Positions 8,894-17,158 of a DNA stretch of 64,000 bases are shown here, in pieces. This stretch comes from Paraburkholderia guartelaensis. GTDB lineage: Bacteria > Pseudomonadota > Gammaproteobacteria > Burkholderiales > Burkholderiaceae. The position numbers and the translations under genes are program-made. The DNA lies in contig NZ_SMOD01000021.1 of the NCBI RefSeq assembly GCF_004353905.1, positions 85,386 through 149,385 on the forward strand, read 5' to 3'. Position 1 is the first letter of the stretch. Every line of letters starts with the position of its first letter. The notes under the pieces were generated by a model. The model ran no database searches. It had not been told where the DNA came from and worked only from the letters and a program-made list of their open reading frames with translations.

Positions 8894-11800
8894 ATGCATT
8901 TGCTGCGCACTACGCCGGGCGGTTTCGTCGACGACACGCAGGGCGTTATCCGTATCGACCAGCAGCCCGCCGAGATCGTCGTGCTCAGTTCGGCAGACAC
9001 GACGCTCGCGCTGCTGGCGAGCGTCGTGCCGCGCCTGCCCGCAGGTTTTCCGAGCGTGCGGCTCGCGAACGTCACGTATCTGCGCCAGCCCGCGTCGGTG
9101 GACTTCTACGTCGAAGACGTCTTGCAGCACGCGCGCGTGGTGGTGGTCGATCATCTGGGCGGCGAAACGTACTGGCCGTATGGCATCGAGCAGGTCGTCT
9201 CGCTCGCCGAGCGCCGCGGGCAACTGCTCGCGATGTTTTCGGGCGACTTGCAGGAAGACCCCAATCTCATCGCCAAGAGCCGCGCCGAGCCCGAGTTTTG
9301 CCGCTTGCTGTGGCGCTATCTGCGCGAAGGCGGCGCAGCCAACGCCGAATCGTTCCTGCGTGCGCTCGCGTGGCGCGCATTCGACTGGGGTAGCGAGCCT
9401 GCGCCGCCCGTTGCGCTGCCGGCCGCCGCGCTCTATTGCCCGCAGCGCGACGTCGCGACCATCGACGAATGGCGCGCGCGCTGGCAACCCGGCGCGCCGG
9501 TTGTCGCACTGCTGTTTTACAAGGCGCATTTGCAGGCAGCGAACACCGCCGCTTTCGATGCCCTCATCGCCGCGCTGCTGGCGCGCGGCATGAATCCGCT
9601 CCCGCTTGCGATCACGTCGCTCAAGGACACCTTGAGCCGCGACGTGCTCGATCAACTGGCGGCCGAGCACGATGTCTCGCTTGTGCTGAATACCACGGCA
9701 TTTGCAGCTTCGTCGCTGGACGACCCCGAACCGATCGCGCTCGCCGGCGACGCGCCTGTGCTCCAGGTGATCCTGAGCGGCGGCAATCGCGAAGACTGGG
9801 TGAAGGACAATCACGGCCTGAATTCGCGGGATATCGCCATGCATATCGCGCTGCCCGAAGTGGACGGCCGGGTGATTACGCGCGCGATCAGCTTCAAGGG
9901 CCTCGCGTACCACTGCAAGGAGACGCAGGTCGATGTCGTGCGCTATCAGCCCGATGTCGAGCGCGTGGCGTTCGTCGCCGAACTTGCGCGCCGGTGGTGT
10001 CGCTTGCGCAGCCTGCCGAACGAAGAGAAGAAACTCGCGCTCGTGCTCGCGAACTATCCGATGAGCGAAGGGCGTATCGGCAACGGCGTGGGGCTCGACA
10101 CACCGGCCTCGGTGGTCGGCATCCTGCGCATGCTGCGTGACGAAGGCTATCGCGTGGCCGATCTTCCCGAAGACGGCGACGCGCTCATGCGCATCCTCAC
10201 GCAGGGCGTGACGAACGATCCGGACACGCGCGCGCTGCGCCCCGCGTGGCAGAGTCTTTCCCTCGATGACTACCGCGCGCGCTTCTCGCAGTTGCCCGCC
10301 GAGGCACAAAACGCGCTGATCGCGCGCTGGGGCGTACCGGAGGATGACCCCACGGTGCGCCGCGGCCGCTTCATGATTGCGGGCTGGCGCTGTGGCCAGG
10401 TGTTCGTGGGCATCCAGCCTTCCCGCTCGCGCGGCGACGACACCTACGCGAACTACCACGACGCCGAACTCGTGCCGCCGCATGCGTATCTCGCGTTTTA
10501 CTTCTGGCTTCGCGAGACCTTCGGCATCGACGCCATCGCGCACGTGGGCAAGCACGGCAACCTGGAGTGGCTGCCGGGAAAAAGCGTGGCGCTCGCCGAC
10601 ACCTGCTGGCCCGACATGGCGCTCGGGCCGCTGCCGCATCTGTACCCGTTCATCGTCAACGATCCGGGCGAGGGGAGCCAGGCCAAACGCCGCGCCCAGG
10701 CCGTGATCATCGACCACCTGATGCCGCCGCTCACGCGCGCCGAAAACTACGGGCCGCTGCAAGACCTGGAGCGTCAGGTCGATGAGTATTACGAAGCATT
10801 GATGGTGGACCCGCGCCGCGCGAAGCTGCTGCGCAAGACCATACTCGCGACCATCATCGAGCATCGGCTGCACGAGGAATTGAGCGTTTCCGCGCCGCAG
10901 GATCAGGCCGGCGAAGACGAATTGCTCACGCGCGCCGACGCTTACCTGTGCGAACTGAAGGAAGCGCAGATTCGCGACGGCCTGCATACGTTCGGCGAAT
11001 CGCCGCAAGGCCAGCAGCGGCGCGACACGCTGCTCGCGCTCGGGCGCTATGCGTGCGGCGACGGGCAGGGCGCGAACGCGGGCCTCATCGACGCGCTCGC
11101 GCGAGACTTGTGCATCGATCATCTCGTCGATCCGGCCACGGTCGATTGGGCTGCGCCGTGGCAGGGTCCGCGTCCACCGCTGCTCGCAGCGGTGAGCGAT
11201 ACGCCATGGCGTCATGCGGGCGACACGCGCGAACGCCTGGAAATGCTCGCGTCCACGCTGATTGAAGACATTTGCTCAGGTCAACGAAGCGATGTGGATA
11301 CTGCGTCGCTGCCCCACGCGACCCAGGCGCTCGCGCGCCTGCGCGACGACGTGCTTCCCCGTCTCGACGCCTGCGGCCCCGAAGAGTTGCGCCAACTGCG
11401 CCGTGGCTTAGAAGGCCGCTTCGTGCCGCCAGGCCCGAGTGGTTCGCCCTCGCGCGGCCGCCCCGATGTGCTGCCCACGGGCCGCAACTTCTACTCCGTC
11501 GATACGCGCGCCATTCCGACGCAAGCGGCGTGGGCGCTCGGCATGAAATCGGCGCATCAACTCATCGAGCGTCATCTGCAAGAGCACGGCGACTACCCGC
11601 GCGCTGTGGGGCTTTCGGTCTGGGGCACGGCGACGATGCGCACCGGCGGCGACGACATCGCCCAGGCGTTCGCGCTGATTGGCGTGCGGCCGAAGTGGGC
11701 CGCCGGCAGCCAGCGCGTGACCGACTTCGAGATCATGCCGGTCGAGGCGCTGGACCGGCCGCGCATCGACGTGACGATGCGCGTATCGGGATTCTTCCGC

Positions 11801-12688
11801 GACGCGTTTCCCAACGTCATGCATCTGTTCGACGCCGCCGTGCAGGCGGTGGCCGATCTCGACGAGCCGGAACACCAGAACCCGCTGCGCGCACGCGTGC
11901 TGCGCGAGCGCGACGCGTTGGTCGCGAACGGCATGGCCGCCGACGAGGCACGCCGCCGCGCGGGCTGGCGTGTGTTCAGCGCGCGCCCCGGCGCCTACGG
12001 TGCGGGTTTGCAGTCGATGATCGACCATCGCCAGTGGCAGACCGACGCCGATCTCGCGAACGCGTACCAGGCGTGGGGCGGCTACGCCTACGCACAAAAG
12101 AGCGCGGGCGACGAGGCGGGCGAGGCGTTCCGCGCGCGTCTCGCGTCGCTCGACGTGGTCCTGCAGAACCAGGACAACCGCGAACACGACCTGCTCGACT
12201 CGAACGACTACTACCAGTTCCAGGGCGGCATGGCCGCGGCGGCGCGGCATTTTTCGCAGGCGCAGCCCGCGCTCTATCACGCGGACCACAGCAACCCCGC
12301 TGCGCCGCGCATTCGTCCGCTGCACGAAGAGATTGCGCGCGTGATCCGCTCGCGCGTGGTGAACCCGAAGTGGATCGACGGCGTGAAGCGCCACGGGTAC
12401 AAGGGCGCGGCGGAAATGGCGGCGACCGTGGACTATCTGTTCGGCTATGACGCGACCGCGCGCGTGGTGGGCGATCATCAGTACGCGCTCGTCGCGAACG
12501 CCTACGTGCACGACGACGACACGCGCGAATTCATGCAGCGCCACAATCCGCACGCGCTGCATGCCGTGTGCGAGCGCTTGCTCGAAGCGATCCAGCGCGG
12601 GCTCTGGCAGGAGCCGGGCGAGCATCGCGCACAACTTGAACACCGTCTGCTCGAAGCCGGGCAGCATCTGGAAGGATCAGGACCATGA
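8894..12688 (+). CDS. cobN: Cobaltochelatase large subunit CobN
   Basis: ChlH/CobN-family protein of 1264 residues, the normal length for CobN. It binds hydrogenobyrinic acid a,c-diamide and, with an AAA+ motor, inserts Co(II) in an ATP-driven reaction in the cytoplasm. Recognisable conserved segments are VGKHGNLEWLPGKSVALAD near the middle and the C-terminal GMKSAHQLIERHLQEHG and VVGDHQYALVANAYV regions. It is preceded by cobW and its TGA overlaps the ATG of chlD (ATGA at 12685-12688), so the three chelatase polypeptides are made from one message. No cobS or cobT is present; the partner is ChlD-type. Confidence 0.95.
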   Translation: MHLLRTTPGGFVDDTQGVIRIDQQPAEIVVLSSADTTLALLASVVPRLPAGFPSVRLANVTYLRQPASVDFYVEDVLQHARVVVVDHLGGETYWPYGIEQVVSLAERRGQLLAMFSGDLQEDPNLIAKSRAEPEFCRLLWRYLREGGAANAESFLRALAWRAFDWGSEPAPPVALPAAALYCPQRDVATIDEWRARWQPGAPVVALLFYKAHLQAANTAAFDALIAALLARGMNPLPLAITSLKDTLSRDVLDQLAAEHDVSLVLNTTAFAASSLDDPEPIALAGDAPVLQVILSGGNREDWVKDNHGLNSRDIAMHIALPEVDGRVITRAISFKGLAYHCKETQVDVVRYQPDVERVAFVAELARRWCRLRSLPNEEKKLALVLANYPMSEGRIGNGVGLDTPASVVGILRMLRDEGYRVADLPEDGDALMRILTQGVTNDPDTRALRPAWQSLSLDDYRARFSQLPAEAQNALIARWGVPEDDPTVRRGRFMIAGWRCGQVFVGIQPSRSRGDDTYANYHDAELVPPHAYLAFYFWLRETFGIDAIAHVGKHGNLEWLPGKSVALADTCWPDMALGPLPHLYPFIVNDPGEGSQAKRRAQAVIIDHLMPPLTRAENYGPLQDLERQVDEYYEALMVDPRRAKLLRKTILATIIEHRLHEELSVSAPQDQAGEDELLTRADAYLCELKEAQIRDGLHTFGESPQGQQRRDTLLALGRYACGDGQGANAGLIDALARDLCIDHLVDPATVDWAAPWQGPRPPLLAAVSDTPWRHAGDTRERLEMLASTLIEDICSGQRSDVDTASLPHATQALARLRDDVLPRLDACGPEELRQLRRGLEGRFVPPGPSGSPSRGRPDVLPTGRNFYSVDTRAIPTQAAWALGMKSAHQLIERHLQEHGDYPRAVGLSVWGTATMRTGGDDIAQAFALIGVRPKWAAGSQRVTDFEIMPVEALDRPRIDVTMRVSGFFRDAFPNVMHLFDAAVQAVADLDEPEHQNPLRARVLRERDALVANGMAADEARRRAGWRVFSARPGAYGAGLQSMIDHRQWQTDADLANAYQAWGGYAYAQKSAGDEAGEAFRARLASLDVVLQNQDNREHDLLDSNDYYQFQGGMAAAARHFSQAQPALYHADHSNPAAPRIRPLHEEIARVIRSRVVNPKWIDGVKRHGYKGAAEMAATVDYLFGYDATARVVGDHQYALVANAYVHDDDTREFMQRHNPHALHAVCERLLEAIQRGLWQEPGEHRAQLEHRLLEAGQHLEGSGP

Positions 12689-13722
12689 GCGCAGCGGCCT
12701 CGCGTCCCGCGTTTCCCTTTACCGCGCTGGTTGGCCAGGCGCCGCTACAGCGCGCGCTGCTGCTCGCGGCCATTGATCCCGCGATAGGCGGCGTGCTGGT
12801 GAGCGGGCCGCGCGGCACAGCGAAATCCACGGCGGCGCGTGCGCTCGCGGCGCTCTTGCCGGAAGGCGCGTTCGTCACGCTGCCGCTCGGTGCGAGCGAG
12901 GACAAGCTGATCGGCACGCTCGACCTCGAAGCGGCGTTGCGCGAGAGCGCGGTGCGCTTCGCGCCAGGGCTGCTCGCGCGCGCGCATGGCGGCGTGCTCT
13001 ACGTGGACGAAGTGAACCTGCTGCCCGATGCGCTCGTCGACGTGCTGCTCGACGCGGCAGCGAGCGGCGTGAACACCATCGAGCGCGATGGGGTTTCGCA
13101 CACGCACGACGCGCACTTCGTGCTGGTTGGCACGATGAATCCCGAAGAAGGCGAGTTGCGTCCGCAATTGCTCGATCGCTTCGGCTTGATGGTCGAACTC
13201 GGCACGCCTTATGACGTCGCTGAACGGCAACGCATCGTCAAGGCGCGGCTTGCATTCGACGCCGATCCGCAGGCGTTTTGTGCGGTGCGCGAGACCGAAC
13301 AGCGCGCGCTCGCCCAGCGTATCGCGGCGGCCCGCGAAGCGCTCGACAAGCTCGGCTGGAGCGATGCTGTCCACGAGCGCGCGGCGCAGCGTTGCATCGA
13401 GGCCGCCGTTGACGGCTTGCGCGCCGACCTCGTGATGCTGCGTGCGGCGCGTGCACTCGCCGCGTTCGAAGGGGCGCAAGCGGTGAGCCCGGAACACGTC
13501 GATGAGGTTGCCGATGGCGTGCTCGCGCATAGGCGGCACGCCATGCCGCAGCGCTCCGATGCGCCGTCTTCCCGCGAGCCGCTGCCGCCCCCATCCGCGC
13601 CGAGGCACGAAGACAAGCACACCGAAACATCATCGGATGCCGATTGGGGCGAGATGCCGCCCGAGCCCGTCGCGGCGAAGGCCGTGAAGGGCGTGATCCC
13701 GCTGCCCGCAAAAAAACGCTGA
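12685..13722 (+). CDS. chlD: ChlI/BchI-like AAA+ chelatase subunit (zero-frame product of chlD)
   Basis: A 345-residue AAA+ ATPase of the magnesium-chelatase type acting with CobN. The P-loop is GPRGTAKS (residues 41-48), Walker B is in LYVDEVNLLPD (about 106-116) and the sensor region reads GTMNPEEGELRPQLLDRFG. The last 70 residues are Pro/Ser/Lys-rich linker typical of ChlD, not of a stand-alone ChlI. The frame ends at TGA 13720-13722 only three bases after a run of seven A. The downstream VWA frame is -1 relative to this one and has no convincing start, so this is best read as the short product of a frameshifting chlD gene. Confidence 0.88.
   Translation: MSAAASRPAFPFTALVGQAPLQRALLLAAIDPAIGGVLVSGPRGTAKSTAARALAALLPEGAFVTLPLGASEDKLIGTLDLEAALRESAVRFAPGLLARAHGGVLYVDEVNLLPDALVDVLLDAAASGVNTIERDGVSHTHDAHFVLVGTMNPEEGELRPQLLDRFGLMVELGTPYDVAERQRIVKARLAFDADPQAFCAVRETEQRALAQRIAAAREALDKLGWSDAVHERAAQRCIEAAVDGLRADLVMLRAARALAAFEGAQAVSPEHVDEVADGVLAHRRHAMPQRSDAPSSREPLPPPSAPRHEDKHTETSSDADWGEMPPEPVAAKAVKGVIPLPAKKR
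13710..13716 (+). other. Candidate -1 programmed ribosomal frameshift site in chlD
   Basis: Seven consecutive A residues are read in the zero frame as gcA AAA AAA, followed by CGC and the stop TGA. This is the classic X XXY YYZ slippery pattern in exact register. A -1 slip changes the reading to ACG CTG ACC CGT and enters the VWA frame without meeting a stop. Downstream, GCCGCC (13740-13745) can pair with GGCGGC (13755-13760), a possible but rather distant stimulatory hairpin. Frameshift-dependent chlD genes making both small and medium cobalt-chelatase subunits are known in B12 producers, so the reading fits a described mechanism. Confidence 0.72.
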
Positions 13723-14387
13723 CCCGTCGGGCACAGGCCGCCGCCTCGGCACAGGGCGGCGCTCGACGGCGAGAAGGCCCGGGGCGCGGTCTCGCACAAA
13801 TCGCGAAGCGCGGCGAGCGCATCGCCTGGCCGCCCACGCTTGCGGCCAAACGCGCCGGATCGTTGCAGGCGCGACATTTCCGCTTCGCCAAACGCAAGAC
13901 GGGTTCCGGCGCACTCCATTGCTTCGTGCTGGACTGCTCGGCTTCGATGCTCGCGCGCGGCCAGCTCGCGCTCGCCAAGGGGTTGCTGATCGCGCTGTTC
14001 GATCGCGCCCGCGCAGAGCGTGTGGAAGTGGCGCTGATTGCTTTCGGCGGTGCCGGGGCCGAACTGAGGTTCGGGCCCGCGGTGCCGCGCTGGTGGAACG
14101 AGCGCTGGATCGAGCCGATCGGCGGGGGCGGCGGTACGCCGCTCGAAGCGGGCATCGGTCGGGCTGCACAGGTGCTCGACACTGCCGCGCGCCGCGATCC
14201 GGCGCGCACCCGCCATCTCTGGCTGTTCAGCGACGGCCGCACGACGCAGTGGCCCGCGCGGCCACGCCACGCCGATCACGTCACGGTGATCGATTGCGAA
14301 CTTGGTGCGCTGCGCGTGGGGCGCTGCGAGGCGCTCGCGCAGGCATGGGCCGGCGAGTGCCTGAACGCGCAGGCATTGATCGCCTGA
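13716..14387 (+). CDS. chlD: VWA (integrin I) domain of ChlD, read by -1 frameshift from the upstream AAA+ frame
   Basis: This frame encodes the linker and von Willebrand A domain of a medium chelatase subunit. A MIDAS motif D-C-S-A-S lies at residues 417-421 of the predicted 567-residue fusion, and a GGGGTPLEAGI segment follows. In isolation the frame offers only a TTG at 13644, without a ribosome site and inside the AAA+ gene, so independent initiation looks poor. The fusion AAA+ / Arg-rich linker / VWA matches ChlD architecture. The protein should form the two-tiered AAA+ ring with the short product and dock to CobN. A sequencing error in the A-run cannot be fully excluded. Confidence 0.8.
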   Translation, partial: TLTRRAQAAASAQGGARRREGPGRGLAQIAKRGERIAWPPTLAAKRAGSLQARHFRFAKRKTGSGALHCFVLDCSASMLARGQLALAKGLLIALFDRARAERVEVALIAFGGAGAELRFGPAVPRWWNERWIEPIGGGGGTPLEAGIGRAAQVLDTAARRDPARTRHLWLFSDGRTTQWPARPRHADHVTVIDCELGALRVGRCEALAQAWAGECLNAQALIA

Positions 14388-14394
14388 ACGCGCG

Positions 14395-15405
14395 TTAGCG
14401 CATGCTGCCGGTCCAGTACAGCACGTCGTCCTGACGATCGAATACGTAGACTTTCATCGCCATCTGCTCGGCGGGCGTCAGGCGGTCGAGTTCGAGGCCG
14501 AGCGTCGCGTGCGCGGGGTCGCCCGTTTCCGCCTGCACGTTGCGGATGATCGCGCAGGTTTCGATCGTTGTTGCGTTCTCGCCCGAGCGCAGCTGGAAGG
14601 CCACGCGCAGCCGCTCGCCAACCTTGCCGAGCGCCCATGCGGCACTCACCGAAAGCCCGAGCGCGCTGATTCCGCGTGCGAGCGCCACGCCGTCATAACC
14701 CGCGCCTTCCTCGCCGATGCCGTAGCGCACGGGAAATTGCGCGCGCACCCGAATCGAGCGGCGTTCGCGCAGGCGGCGGATGTTGGCGGGCTTCGAAAGC
14801 ACGAGATAGTCGAGCGGCGACTGGTTGAGCGCATGCACGGTGCATACGAAACGATAGACGGCCTGGCTCGCAATCGGGACGATCTCCACGTTTTCGCCCG
14901 GCGTGATGGCGATGGGGCGGCCATCGACATAGGGCATCGTCACGAAGAGCGCCTCGTTGGGCGCGAAACCGATCAGGCGGCACGGGTGCATCGGCGCGCC
15001 GCTCGCGCCCATCTGCGGACGCAGGCCCATCAGCGCGCCGATGGTCAGGTGCATGTCACGCGTGGTGGCGGCGGTAACGCCGATGCTAGCCGCATTCGCG
15101 GCCGTTGCGCTTTCCGGTGTGACCTCGAGCCTTTCCATGTCGCCGCGATGCGGCGCGAAATGCAGGAACAGAAAGTCGCGTTCCGCTTCGCCCATCAGCA
15201 CCGAGCCGGCATCGAGCAGCAAGGCGCCGTCGCGATCGACGACAGGCCAGGCGAGCGGCTCGCCGACCGGCAGGGCTTGCGGCGTGAGCGGGGCGGCTTC
15301 GGTTACAGCATCGGTTGCGGCGTCGGTGGCTTCGGCTTGAGCTTCGGTGGTCGGGTTGGTCATCGGCGCAGGCTGGGCAGTGAGCGGTTCGCGTCGCGAA
15401 TTCAC
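14395..15405 (-). CDS. YcgR-like PilZ-domain protein (flagellar brake family)
   Basis: Cytoplasmic protein of up to 336 residues. An Ala/Thr-rich N-terminal stretch of about 40 residues precedes a YcgR-N-like domain and a C-terminal PilZ domain. The c-di-GMP-binding arginines are visible in RRLRERRSIRVRA, which gives the RxxxR motif. The distal D/NxSxxG motif is not clear, so affinity may be unusual. The first start is GTG 15405; ATG 15363 is an alternative that removes the leading 14 residues, and neither has a strong ribosome site. A diguanylate cyclase is encoded divergently 170 bases away, which suggests a local c-di-GMP pair. Confidence 0.8.
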   Translation of the reverse strand: MNSRREPLTAQPAPMTNPTTEAQAEATDAATDAVTEAAPLTPQALPVGEPLAWPVVDRDGALLLDAGSVLMGEAERDFLFLHFAPHRGDMERLEVTPESATAANAASIGVTAATTRDMHLTIGALMGLRPQMGASGAPMHPCRLIGFAPNEALFVTMPYVDGRPIAITPGENVEIVPIASQAVYRFVCTVHALNQSPLDYLVLSKPANIRRLRERRSIRVRAQFPVRYGIGEEGAGYDGVALARGISALGLSVSAAWALGKVGERLRVAFQLRSGENATTIETCAIIRNVQAETGDPAHATLGLELDRLTPAEQMAMKVYVFDRQDDVLYWTGSMR

Positions 15406-15575
15406 TTCGCGGGTTCATCTGGTTTACGGCGCCGCGGCAGGGAAATTGAGTGCGTGCCGCGATTCGAAGGCCGTTTCGCGACCCGCAGTATGATGCCCCT
15501 GAATGCAATCTGTAATTGGCCGGCACGCGGTACGAGCGGTATCAACCCAATGAGCGGAGCAAGAGGAAACGCCTC

Positions 15576-17147
15576 ATGAAGCTCTGGACACGATGTTTGC
15601 GAATCCTCCGCCAATGGAACCGGACGCTCATGCAGTGGGTGGGCAGCCATCCGTTCATTGTCGGCACGATGGGCTCGCTAGTCGGCGCGGCCATCGTCGC
15701 CATCGTGCTGTTGGGGCTGTTGCAGCAGCGCACCCAGGCCATCGTCGGCACGCAGCGCCATTCAGCCGCGCTCGTTGCGCTGATGTCGAACGACCTCGAG
15801 GCGAATTTCGGCATCTACGACCTTTTGCTGATCGATGCCGCCGAAAGCGCGCGCGACCCGCGCACGCAAGGGCTTCCGGCCGACATCCGCCGCAAGATGC
15901 TGTTCGGCCGCGTGGCGACCGGCGCGTATCTCGACGACGCGTTCTGTGCCGACGCGAGCGGCAATATCGTCGAATCGCGGGACGGCCGCGCGTATCCCGG
16001 CGTCAATCTCGCGGATCGCGACTATTTCACGGTGCAGCGCGATCGCTCGGTCGGCATGTATATTTCGGACCCGATTCGCTCGCGCACGCGCGAAGGCCAA
16101 TATTCGATTGCGCTGTCACGCCGCGTGACCGAGTACGACGGCTCGTTTGGCGGCGTCGTGCTGCTCACGCTGCGGCTTGCTTATTTTCAGCAACTGTTCG
16201 ACCGGATCGACGTCGACCCGAAGGGCAGCGCGTTTATCCTGCTGAACGACGGGACCATGCTCGCGCACCGTCCCTATTCGGACTACGAAGTGGGTGCGCA
16301 AATCGGCGAGCTGGAATACGTCCAGCCGATGCTGAAGGCCGGTGCCGGCTCGTTCATCGCCGCGGGCGAGGAGGACGAGGTCGAACGCATCTACACGTTC
16401 AAGCGCGTTCCGCACACGACGCTCATCGCGGTGGTCGCGCCTTCTGTGGACGGCGCGCTCGACGCATGGCGCCACCGTCTGCGGATCTACGCGCCGATGG
16501 CGTTGATCTTTGGCGCGCTGATCGCGGCTTCGTCGTGGCTGCTTGCATATTCGATGCGCACGCGGCTCGCCACGCAAAAAGAATTCGAGCGTCTTGCGGT
16601 TACCGACGCGCTCACGGGCCTCTTCAACCGGCGCGCACTCGACTTGCGCATCGAAACTGAATGGCAGCACGCGAGACGCGCGGGCGAACCGCTCTCCGTG
16701 CTCTTCATCGACATCGACAAGTTCAAGCTCTTCAACGACTTCTACGGACACGCGGAGGGCGATAAGGTGCTTGCCGCTGTGGCCCGCGCGATACGCGAGG
16801 CCTGCCGCCGCGCTACGGACATGGTTGCGCGCTACGGCGGCGAAGAGTTCGCCGCGGTCCTGCCGGCCACGCCGGCCGACGGCGCCGTGAAAATCGCGGA
16901 AGCGGTGCGCCAGCAGGTGGCGGCGCTAGGAATCGCGCACGAGCACAGCGAGTATGGCACGCTGACCGTGAGCATTGGCTGCGCCACCTGTGTGCCGCAC
17001 AAGAGCGATGGCGCGCAGGCGCTGCTGCGCGCCGCCGACGCGGAGCTTTACGCCGCGAAGCAGGCGGGGCGCAATCAGGTGAAAGCGCGCGAGTTCGAGG
17101 GTGCACCACCGGACCCGCGCGACGCGCTGCCTATCTTGAAGGCGTGA
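15576..17147 (+). CDS. Membrane diguanylate cyclase with dCache-type sensor
   Basis: A 523-residue inner-membrane enzyme that makes c-di-GMP from two GTP. Membrane helices lie near residues 27-50 and 307-328, flanking a periplasmic Cache-like sensor (DRDYFTVQRDRSVGMYISDP is typical of dCache_1). The GGDEF domain has the signature GGEEF at residues 421-425, so it should be active. An RxxD inhibitory site (RATD, 412-415) lies exactly five residues before it, implying product feedback. ATG 15576 is chosen for the AGAGGA at 15562-15567; an in-frame ATG-type start upstream at 15516 lacks this. It converges on the cbiG-cobJ gene. Confidence 0.92.
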   Translation: MKLWTRCLRILRQWNRTLMQWVGSHPFIVGTMGSLVGAAIVAIVLLGLLQQRTQAIVGTQRHSAALVALMSNDLEANFGIYDLLLIDAAESARDPRTQGLPADIRRKMLFGRVATGAYLDDAFCADASGNIVESRDGRAYPGVNLADRDYFTVQRDRSVGMYISDPIRSRTREGQYSIALSRRVTEYDGSFGGVVLLTLRLAYFQQLFDRIDVDPKGSAFILLNDGTMLAHRPYSDYEVGAQIGELEYVQPMLKAGAGSFIAAGEEDEVERIYTFKRVPHTTLIAVVAPSVDGALDAWRHRLRIYAPMALIFGALIAASSWLLAYSMRTRLATQKEFERLAVTDALTGLFNRRALDLRIETEWQHARRAGEPLSVLFIDIDKFKLFNDFYGHAEGDKVLAAVARAIREACRRATDMVARYGGEEFAAVLPATPADGAVKIAEAVRQQVAALGIAHEHSEYGTLTVSIGCATCVPHKSDGAQALLRAADAELYAAKQAGRNQVKAREFEGAPPDPRDALPILKA

Positions 17148-17158
17148 GTGCGTTTCTT

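Noticed and set aside
8567..11215. 882-codon open frame on the minus strand opposite cobW and cobN
   Set aside because: Arg/His/Gln-rich composition of a GC-biased antisense frame; no motif, while the plus strand carries clear cobW and cobN.
12685..14387. Two fully independent genes chlI and a VWA gene
   Set aside because: The VWA frame has only a TTG without ribosome site deep in the upstream gene, while a perfect slippery heptamer sits exactly at the junction.
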